Part shown: positions 27,197 through 35,400 of the stretch, one piece after another
Layout of the letters: every line of letters begins with the position of its first letter
How positions within the stretch are numbered: the stretch's first letter is position 1
Source of the DNA: BPGX01 sp035405785
GTDB taxonomy: Bacteria; Bacteroidota; Bacteroidia; B-17B0; Aurantibacillaceae
NCBI GenBank assembly: GCA_035405785.1
Contig: DAONJS010000001.1
Coordinates: forward strand, 1 to 64,000
Reading direction: 5' to 3'
DNA: 64,000 nucleotides
Program-made: the position numbers and the translations under genes
The notes under the pieces: generated by a model
What the model was told of the DNA's origin: nothing
What the model saw: only the letters and a program-made list of their open reading frames with translations
Database searches by the model: none

Positions 27197-27892
27197 ATGA
27201 GTTCAAAAACCAAAGCCCTGATAAGTTGGAGTGGTGGAAAAGACAGCACTTTTGCATTACATAAGATTTTGAAGGAAAATAAATATCAGCCCGAGTTTTT
27301 GTTTGTTACCATCAATAAAAATCAGCAAAGGGTAAGTATGCATGGTGTAAGAAAAGAGTTGATTACACGACAGGGATTATCAATAGGTATTCATACCAGA
27401 AAACTTTATCTGCCCGAAAATGTATCAATGGAAATGTATAACAAAATGATGGAAGCAGAAATGAAGTTGATGAAACAAAGAGGTGTAGATCGTGTGATTT
27501 TTGGGGATATTTTTCTGGAAGATTTGAAAAAGTATAGAGAAGAACAATTACAAAAAATTGATTTGAAAGCAGAATTTCCTTTATGGGGAAAAGACACAAA
27601 AGAACTTTACAAAGAATTTGTTGAAGCAGGATATAAAGTAAAAATTGTGAGTGTTAATTTGAAAAGGTTAAGTAAAGATTTTTTAGGAAAAGATTTGAGT
27701 TTGGAATTACTAAACGAATTTCCTGAAGAAGTAGATGTTTGTGGAGAAAATGGAGAGTATCACACATTTGTTTATGATGGAGAAATATTTAATTATCCAA
27801 TAGAATTTGAAGTTGGAGAAGTTGTAGAAAAGTCCTATCAACACAATGGAGAAGAATATCCGTATGCTTTTCTGGATTTGAAATTGAAGTGA
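27197..27892 (+). CDS. Dph6-like adenine nucleotide alpha hydrolase (ATP-PPase)
   Basis: A 231-residue protein of the diphthine-ammonia ligase-related ATP pyrophosphatase family. The N-terminal PP-loop SWSGGKDSTFAL is at residues 10-21. The family region RGVDRVIFGDIFLEDLKKYR and the C-terminal GENGEYHTFVYDGEIF are intact. Bacteria lack diphthamide, so the real substrate is unknown. It is probably co-transcribed with the SprB-repeat gene (8-nt gap), but a functional link is not obvious. Confidence 0.87.
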   Translation: MSSKTKALISWSGGKDSTFALHKILKENKYQPEFLFVTINKNQQRVSMHGVRKELITRQGLSIGIHTRKLYLPENVSMEMYNKMMEAEMKLMKQRGVDRVIFGDIFLEDLKKYREEQLQKIDLKAEFPLWGKDTKELYKEFVEAGYKVKIVSVNLKRLSKDFLGKDLSLELLNEFPEEVDVCGENGEYHTFVYDGEIFNYPIEFEVGEVVEKSYQHNGEEYPYAFLDLKLK

Positions 27893-28313
27893 AAAATTGT
27901 TACACAAAAACAAACTAATTACGAAAGTTTTTGAACTGTAATAAATTTTTCTCGTCACTATTCAGCCACTTATATATGTTTTTTATATACACATAAGTAA
28001 ATTTTGAAAACAAAAAATCCCGAAGGGATGAGATGAATGTAGAAATAAAGTAACCAAATATAATAAAACTCCGAAGGAGTGATATTATACAATCAAATTC
28101 GCATTCTGAAAAAATTTTTACATAATACTCTACTAACATCCTAAAATTGTTTTTAATAACTTTATATCACCCCTTCGGGGTTATTTTAATTTTGATAATA
28201 TTTTATAATCTATAATCATTTCATCCCTTTGGGATTAAAGAACTGAAAAGTATCTCTTGTTTAATCGTTTTAAACCACCTGAATAGTAACAAAAACTTTT
28301 AAATTTTTGAAAT
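27893..28313. repeat. Cluster of short GAA/TTC-loop hairpins
   Basis: No gene is seen in 421 nt. Four related 13-bp hairpins occur: ATCCC-GAA-GGGAT (28017-28029), ACTCC-GAA-GGAGT (28068-28080), ACCCC-TTC-GGGGT (28169-28181) and ATCCC-TTT-GGGAT (28223-28235). The first two are followed by GATGAGATGAAT or GATATTATA. The last two are preceded by the complementary TATATC or AATCATTTC, so the block has an inverted arrangement. A fifth copy is at 16327-16339. They resemble REP-type palindromes; no REP-associated transposase is present. Confidence 0.7.
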
Positions 28314-28964
28314 CTAAATTTTACTTCTCAATTCTTCAATTATTTCTTCACAAGGTAATTGATGTTTGCTTAGCCAATCTGCTATTTGTGAGCGAAGATG
28401 TTCTGCATTATGGGTTTCAAGAAAATTAATGTAAATCGCTCTGCCATCGGGCAACTTAAAAATTAAAATATCACTACGATAAATTACTTCAACAATATCT
28501 TGTGGTGTAATGATGCGAATTCTTTTTTTAGAAATCATTATTTGATTCGGTTGTATAGCAATAAAGTGCAATGAATTTTTGTAAATAACAATTAATGCAA
28601 CTAATTCAACAGCAAAGATTATAAAACTTGTCATTGATAATATAACATTATCAAATACTGTGAAAAACACTATGGATGCAACAAATAAAACAACAATCCA
28701 CACAACACTAAATGTAATATAATACCATGATAAGAAGCGAAATTTAGGTAAGTCCTTCCATAAACTTATTTGTTCTTGTAAATAACGAATACTCATCATT
28801 ATGTAAATAACACCAAATAATAATGTAACATACACATCTGTTTGACTGGAAACGGGATCCATTTGTAAAATCAATACAACCAATACTAATGCCGCTAATG
28901 ATATATTCCGAAGCAATGAAATTCTAAACAATTTTGAGATGGATTTTGGTTCTGATGTGTTCAT
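28314..28964 (-). CDS. Membrane protein with C-terminal PH-like domain
   Basis: A 216-residue protein with about four membrane segments in residues 15-145 (for example LAALVLVVLILQM and VVWIVVLFVASIVFF). A soluble C-terminal part (residues 150-216) has the pattern IAIQPNQIMISKKRIRIITP, then DIVEVIYRSDILIFKLPDGR. This resembles the bacterial PH-like domains found after two or four membrane helices. The function is unknown. It overlaps the preceding gene by 4 nt and lies in the sppA transcript, which suggests membrane-protein or envelope quality control, but this is inference. Confidence 0.7.
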   Translation of the reverse strand: MNTSEPKSISKLFRISLLRNISLAALVLVVLILQMDPVSSQTDVYVTLLFGVIYIMMSIRYLQEQISLWKDLPKFRFLSWYYITFSVVWIVVLFVASIVFFTVFDNVILSMTSFIIFAVELVALIVIYKNSLHFIAIQPNQIMISKKRIRIITPQDIVEVIYRSDILIFKLPDGRAIYINFLETHNAEHLRSQIADWLSKHQLPCEEIIEELRSKI

Positions 28965-29461
28965 AAATTTAAACTTAATAAGTGTTTGTCAGAATAATGT
29001 TTGATTACATAAGTGTTTTCAGAAAAATTGTATGCTATAACTTTCTCAATTCTTTTTAATGAAAATAATTCTTCTAAAAGTTCAAACAGCAATCCGTCTT
29101 GAGAGATTTTGACAGAATGCAAAATGAGAATTTCTTTAATAGGTGTAATGCAAGTAATTTGTTTTGAAAAATTGATTTTTGGATATTTTGAAAAAACATC
29201 TTGAACAACAGATTTATTTAATTCAATGTTGAGTTTAAGAAAAATAGCAGATTTATTTTTGGATTGTATTAGTTTGAAAAAGTTTTCAGCAGGTGTAATT
29301 TTACATTCAGAATAATTTAAACTAAACCAGTGATTATTTGTCAATAAAGAACAATGGGGCGGTGTAAGGTGTAAATCAGTTAATATCAAATAAGATCCTG
29401 TTTGAAACTCATCAAATAAAGTAATGGTATTGTTAATAATAATTTCTGTAAAATTTTTCAT
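28961..29461 (-). CDS. Hypothetical protein in sppA operon
   Basis: A 166-residue soluble protein with no signal peptide, membrane helix or recognised family. Alternating hydrophobic strands (YLILTDLHL, SAIFLKLNIEL, KEILILHSVKI) suggest an alpha/beta fold. It begins 20 nt after the sppA stop and its stop overlaps the next start (ATGA), so it should be co-translated with the PH-like membrane protein. Expression context is clear; role is unknown. Confidence 0.7.
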   Translation of the reverse strand: MKNFTEIIINNTITLFDEFQTGSYLILTDLHLTPPHCSLLTNNHWFSLNYSECKITPAENFFKLIQSKNKSAIFLKLNIELNKSVVQDVFSKYPKINFSKQITCITPIKEILILHSVKISQDGLLFELLEELFSLKRIEKVIAYNFSENTYVIKHYSDKHLLSLNL

Positions 29462-29481
29462 TGAAGTTTCTCAATGTAATA

Positions 29482-31290
29482 CTAATATAATTCAATTTGA
29501 TATGGCAACAATGAAAGATAATTGATTTGCTGATTTTTCAAAGCATTTTTTAATAGTAAAATGTCTTTGTAATTTTTACCTAAAGTATTTTTCAAAATTT
29601 TTTCTTGTGCGGCTTCATCGCTTGTATTTAATCCTTCAAAAATTTGCTGAAATGGATCTTTTGGTTTTGGATATTCTTCAATATCAAATTCATCAAGATT
29701 AGCTTTTTTTGCCGCAAATGCAATGGCATTTTCTAAAGTTCCTATTTCATCTGCTAATTTTAATTTTACAGCATCTGCACCGCTCCACACTCTGCCTTGT
29801 CCAATGCTGTCAATGTAATTTTTATTTAATTTTCTTCCTTCACTTACTCTTGATAAAAAAGTTTCATAAACCTTTTCAATACCGTGCATAATAGCATCGT
29901 ATTCTTTTGGTTGCACTTGTCTTAATATAGTTGGAAAATCCGCATACTTGTTGGTTTTTACAGTGTCAGTTGTAATTCCTAAATCTTTTTCCATTAACTG
30001 CTGAACATTTGGAAACATTCCAAAAACACCAATAGAACCTGTTATAGTGTTGTGATCTGTAAAAATATAATCAGCACCACAACTGATATAATAACCACCG
30101 CTCGCTGCAACACTTCCAAAAGACACAATAACGGGCTTTGTGGATTTTAGTTTTTTAATGGCTTGCCAAATAGATTCACTTGCAAAAGCACTTCCACCTG
30201 GTGAATTAACACGTAATACTACTGCTTTGATAGAATTATCATTTTGAACATCTTTTAATATCTTAATCAGTTTAGATGGCACAATTACTTCATCACTATT
30301 GTAATCATCCACATAATCTACTATTTGTCCTGTTGCATATACAACGGCTATTTTTTTACTGCTTTCTTCATCGTATTTTTCTTTTGCTTTGTGTTTGTAT
30401 TTGTGATAATCTACAAATACTTTTTTTGCATCATTTGTTTTTACTTTATTTAAGATCATTTGTTCTACTTCGTCTTCATTTGCAATTTCATCAATCATTT
30501 TGTAAGACAATGCTAAATTTGCATCTCTGATTGTTAGTTCATCAGCGTATTTATTTAATGAAGCAATTGGAATAGATCTGTCATTTGATACATTTTGCAA
30601 TACATCTTTCCACACGCTATTTAATAATGTTCTCATTTGCTGACGATTCTCTTCGCTCATTTTATCAAGTGTAAAGGGTTCTACTGCACTTTTAAATTTT
30701 CCATGACGAAATACTTGTATTTGAATATCCAATTTTTCTAATGCTTTCTTGTAAAAAGAAATTTGAGCGGCTAATCCTTTCCAGAATAAATTACCTTGTG
30801 GATTTAAAATAATTTTATCTGCAACACTTGCTAAATAATAATCTCCCTGCGAATAAAAATTATCTGCATAAACATAAATCCATTTACCAGATTTTTTAAA
30901 GTTTTGAAGGGCTTTTCTTAATTCTTCTAATTGAGAAATAGATGCAGAAAATGGATACATTCTGATATAAATACCTTTTATTTTTTCATCAGTTGCAGCT
31001 ACATCAATGCTTCTGATAATTTCCGAAAGTATTAGATCTTTATCATTTAATAATTCTCTGAAATTAAAATTCCAAACATCTTTATTTGCTACATCTTTAA
31101 TTTCACCTTCTAATTTTAATTTTAGAACAGGACTTTCTTTTGAATATTTACTTTCTACTTTAATATTTTTAGAATCAATAGCATCAGATACCGATTTTGT
31201 AATTGCAGAAAAAATTACGATTGACAAAATAATAATACCAATCAATACTCCTAAAAATGCTCCTAAACATCCACCAAAAAATTGTTTCAT
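29482..31290 (-). CDS. sppA: Signal peptide peptidase SppA, 67-kDa type
   Basis: A membrane-anchored serine protease of 602 residues with two tandem S49 domains, which degrades leftover signal peptides. One N-terminal membrane segment covers about residues 5-32. The catalytic lysine should lie in the first domain (FRHGKFKSAVEPF). The nucleophile serine is in SFGSVAASGGYYISCGAD in the second domain, after VLRVNSPGGSAFASE. Two unknown genes follow in the same operon. Confidence 0.94.
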   Translation of the reverse strand: MKQFFGGCLGAFLGVLIGIIILSIVIFSAITKSVSDAIDSKNIKVESKYSKESPVLKLKLEGEIKDVANKDVWNFNFRELLNDKDLILSEIIRSIDVAATDEKIKGIYIRMYPFSASISQLEELRKALQNFKKSGKWIYVYADNFYSQGDYYLASVADKIILNPQGNLFWKGLAAQISFYKKALEKLDIQIQVFRHGKFKSAVEPFTLDKMSEENRQQMRTLLNSVWKDVLQNVSNDRSIPIASLNKYADELTIRDANLALSYKMIDEIANEDEVEQMILNKVKTNDAKKVFVDYHKYKHKAKEKYDEESSKKIAVVYATGQIVDYVDDYNSDEVIVPSKLIKILKDVQNDNSIKAVVLRVNSPGGSAFASESIWQAIKKLKSTKPVIVSFGSVAASGGYYISCGADYIFTDHNTITGSIGVFGMFPNVQQLMEKDLGITTDTVKTNKYADFPTILRQVQPKEYDAIMHGIEKVYETFLSRVSEGRKLNKNYIDSIGQGRVWSGADAVKLKLADEIGTLENAIAFAAKKANLDEFDIEEYPKPKDPFQQIFEGLNTSDEAAQEKILKNTLGKNYKDILLLKNALKNQQINYLSLLPYQIELY

Positions 31291-31379
31291 AATTTTTAAT
31301 TTTAGGCGGAAAGGTAGTAATTTTAAATGAGAGAATTTTTGAAGAACGAATTAATTTTTTCAAAAAAAATAGATAAAAA

Positions 31380-32411
31380 TTAAATTCTTGATTTACTATT
31401 ATCAGGCCCGAAAGGATTTGGAAGGACAAATCTTAAAAAGATCTCAACTGCTCCTTTTGATTTACTTACTGATTTTAATTGAGAGATATTAAAATCATAA
31501 CTTGCACCTATTGCATAAGAATCATATTCTACCACAAAATTTGTAGAAATCGCATCTTTATTTCGATAAATGCTTCCTAAACTAAACGATGTACCCTTTT
31601 TGAGTCCAGTATAATGAGATTTATCTTGAATAGTATATTTAATATATGCACCAGTTAATAATTCAGTAGATGGTCCTTGTAACTGAACTACCAATAAAGG
31701 CACAATGCTAAAATTTGAATTTGGAATTCCAAACTCGCCATTTGCAAAAACAACATGCCTCATGTATAATTTATCTTTAGAATTTTTCAGAAATGTAGCA
31801 GATGGTCTGTTAAGATGAAAAGAACTAAATCCTATATTCAATCGCAAGTTATTATTACCTGTCATGTATTTTTCATTTTTAATAAATGTATAAACTATAC
31901 CTGCTCCTAAATCGGGTACAATTGAATTTGATGCATTAAATTGTTCATTACTTGGTAAAGTATTATCATAAGTTCCTGTGCTAAAGTTATATTGATTGCC
32001 CCATTGAGCATTTCCTGTATTTATGCTTCTTTGAATAATCCCTGCACAAATGCCAAATCCTATTTTATGTAATTTTTGAATATTAAGATGATAAGCAACA
32101 TTTAAACTTATATCATTGGTTTTTAATTGCATATCTCCAGTGTTGTCATTAAAAAATTTTAATCCAGCGGCGAACAAATGTCCCTGCGGACTTTTTTTCA
32201 ATCTTCCGTCTACAGATACGCCAATTGTTTTGTAAGGAATTGCAACACTTTTCCATTGATTTCTATAAATAGCGTTTCCTGAAAGAGCATAATTAGCACC
32301 ACTCATTGCAGGATTTAATGTTAGTGGGAAATACTGAATTTGTGTAAAATGTATGTCTTGAGCATACATACATGAACTTAAAATACTTAAAATGCAAATA
32401 AATTTTTTCAT
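31380..32411 (-). CDS. PorP/SprF-type outer-membrane protein
   Basis: A 343-residue outer-membrane beta-barrel of the type IX secretion PorP/SprF family. It has a signal peptide (ending MYAQ) followed by DIHFTQIQYFPLTLNPAMSG, the hallmark start of the family, and many amphipathic strands. SprF proteins are needed for export of the SprB-like adhesin encoded next to them. Here the gene begins 26 nt after the stop of the 1588-residue repeat protein and has no promoter of its own, so the two are very likely a substrate/helper pair. Confidence 0.92.
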   Translation of the reverse strand: MKKFICILSILSSCMYAQDIHFTQIQYFPLTLNPAMSGANYALSGNAIYRNQWKSVAIPYKTIGVSVDGRLKKSPQGHLFAAGLKFFNDNTGDMQLKTNDISLNVAYHLNIQKLHKIGFGICAGIIQRSINTGNAQWGNQYNFSTGTYDNTLPSNEQFNASNSIVPDLGAGIVYTFIKNEKYMTGNNNLRLNIGFSSFHLNRPSATFLKNSKDKLYMRHVVFANGEFGIPNSNFSIVPLLVVQLQGPSTELLTGAYIKYTIQDKSHYTGLKKGTSFSLGSIYRNKDAISTNFVVEYDSYAIGASYDFNISQLKSVSKSKGAVEIFLRFVLPNPFGPDNSKSRI

Positions 32412-32437
32412 AGTATTATTTTTAAATTTTTAATGAA

Positions 32438-35400
32438 TTATCTTACCAAAGTAACATTACCTTTTTTCTCAATTAATGTATTATCGTATTTTGTTCCTTT
32501 AATATAATAAACAAAAGTAGCACCATTCAATTCTTTACCTTTGTAAGTGCCATCCCAACATGCATTTTTATCTGTAGTTTCAAAAACTTTTTCACCCCAT
32601 CTGTCGTAAATCACTAATAAATAATCTTTTACAATACATTTAGTGCCATATACACAAAGTTCATCATTGTTGTTATCGCCATTAGGACTAAAAATATTTG
32701 GAACAAATAAATCTCCACAATTATTATCAACGGTGATTTTTACACAAACACTATCTGTACATCCATTGGTTGTTCCATAAACGCAATAAAAAGTTGTAAC
32801 CGTTGGTGAAGCAACTGGGTTATAGATATTATCACTATTTAATCCATCAGAAGGTATCCATGAATAAGAAGTTGCCCCGCTGGCTTGTAATCCTATGCTT
32901 TCTGTAACTTGTATAGTTGCAGAGGTAGGTGTAACAGAAACGGTTGGTGTGTTATTTACAGTGATATTTGCAATGGCAGTGCCTGTACAAATACCATTAG
33001 TTCCAACGACTGAATAAGTTGTACTCACTGATGGAGAAATCACAATACTACTTGTATTATCGCCTGTACTCCATGTATAACTTGTAGCACCAGTTGCATT
33101 TAATGTGGTAGTTTGTCCTGAACATAAAGTAGTTGCTCCATTTATATTAATTGGCAAATTCATATTTGATGGTACATTGATAGTAGTAGAATATGAACAA
33201 CCTGTGGAGGTATTTGTAACAGTAACAGTAAATGTACCTCCCTGATTAACTACTATAGTACCTGTGCCTAATCCGCTTACAATTCCACTTCCTAACCATG
33301 AATATGAAACAGGAGAATCGGTGGTAAATGCAACAACCTGTGCTGTGGTTGTATTACAAGTTATGGAATTAGACACTGAAGTTGAAACATTTGGTGGAGT
33401 TGTATTAGTTGAAATACTTACAGTTGTATAAGTTGAACATCCGTTGCTGTTATTGGTAACAATAAGCGTATATGTTCCTGATGATGTAAATGTAGCCGTT
33501 GAAGTATTAGTAGGTCCAGAAATGCCAGTGGATGGTGTCCATGTAAAAGATACATTGGTCATTGTTCCAGTACTGGCAGTAATTGTTGGAGAAGGGTTAG
33601 AACAAGTGATGGTTTCATTTGATGCTGAAAGTGTAATATTAGGAGCATTTGAATCAGGAAATACACTTGCAGTTGCTACTGCTGTACAACCATTGGCAGC
33701 TGTTCCGATAACAGTATATGTACCGGGATTATTAATAGTAACTGTTGCAGAATTAGCCCCACTTACTATACCGCTTCCATTCCATGTATATGATATTGAA
33801 CTTCCGCTTGCTACAATTTGCGAAGTTGGGGTTGCACAAGATAATGTTTGCGTAGATGGTGAAGTTGTTATTGAAGGTGCAGTTGTGTTAGACATAACTG
33901 CTACTGTAGCAGAGGTAGAACAACCATTTGTAGTATTAACTATATTCAATGTATAAGTTCCTCCCTGATTTACTTCAATTGTAGATGTCCCCTGACCGTT
34001 CGTTATACCATTACCAGTCCATGTATAATTAAAACTTCCTGTTCCGGGATTTGCAATAACAGTTGCAGTTGTATTAGAACAAGTAATAGTATTGCTTACA
34101 CTAATTGTAGGAGAGGGAGGTGTGTTATCAATCGTAACGCTGTAAGAAGTGGATGAGGAACATCCATTAGAAGTGTTGGTAACTGTTAAAGAATAATTTC
34201 CAGATGCATTGACAGTAATCGTTGCTGTTCCGTTACCATTAATTATGCCCGGACCACTCCATGTGTAAGATACTGGTGAAGAAGTTGTAGTAGCAATAAT
34301 TTGAACAGTGGGATTAATACAAGTAATGGTTCCTGAACCGCTAAGTGAAACAGAAGGTACATTAACATCAGCAAATACCTGAACTGTAGATTGATTAACG
34401 CAACCATTTGCAGGATTTGTAACAGATAATGTATAAATATTGGGAGAACATGCAGAAGTTGTGAAGGAATTAGTGCTTCCACATACTCCTCCCAGCCATG
34501 TTGGTATTACTGTAGATGGATTGGCACTACCTATTAAAGTAACAGAAGAGGATAAACAGGTCAATGTCTGATTGCTACCAGCATTTACAGTTGGTAATGT
34601 TGTATTTGTATTAACCGTAATAACAGTTGAAGAAGAACATCCATTAGATGTATTTGTAACATTTAAAGTGTAATTACCGCCAGCGTTTACAACAGCAGTT
34701 GCTGAATTGGCACCGCTCACTATTCCGCTACCTGTCCATGAGTAAGAAACAGGAGATGTTGTTGATGATCCAACTATTTGAACTGTATTAATAGCACAAG
34801 TAATACTTCCTGAACTTGATGCAGATATATTAGGTGTGGATGTATTAGAACTTACGATAACATTTGTAATAGTAGGGCAACCAGACACTCCCGCAACTGT
34901 TAATGTAAATGTGCCGGGTTGATTTACAACTGCAGTTGCAGAATTAGCACCACTTACAATACCTGTTCCAGTCCAAGTATAAGATGCCGGAGATGTTGTA
35001 GTTGTACCTATAATTTGCACTGTTGGATTGCTGCAAGTAATTGTTCCTGATGCTGTTGTGCTTACAGAAGGTCCATTATTTACAGTTACACTTAAGGTTG
35101 TACTGGCAGAACAACCCGATGAATTGGTAACTGTTAAAGTATATGTTCCGGAATTAGCAGTAGATACAGAACCAATGGTGGGATTTTGAACAGCTGAAGT
35201 AAATGAAGAAGGTCCTGACCAGTTGTAAGAAGATAATCCATTTGGAGATGCGTTTAATGACAAAGTATTTCCCGCACACAACGGAGAGTTTGCACTTGCA
35301 GTTGGAGAAGGTGTTGGGTTTACAGTTATTGAAACTAATGCCACAGTTGAACATCCTGAGGTAGAACCTGTTAATGTATATGTACCTCCATTAGATAAAC

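Noticed and set aside
27893..28313. Hairpins considered as transcription terminators
   Set aside because: Stems are only 5 bp, and those at 28017 and 28068 lack a T-run; repetition points to a repeat family. The copy at 16327 does have a T-run and is noted as only a possible weak terminator.
33444..33956. A 170-residue open frame on the plus strand opposite the adhesin gene
   Set aside because: It is the antisense of the Thr/Ser-rich tandem repeats, with biased composition and no start signals; repeats without stops on the opposite strand explain it.
33160..35070. Regular repeats that could be mistaken for a CRISPR array
   Set aside because: The unit is about 237 nt, coding and diverged; there are no short identical repeats with unique spacers and no cas genes.
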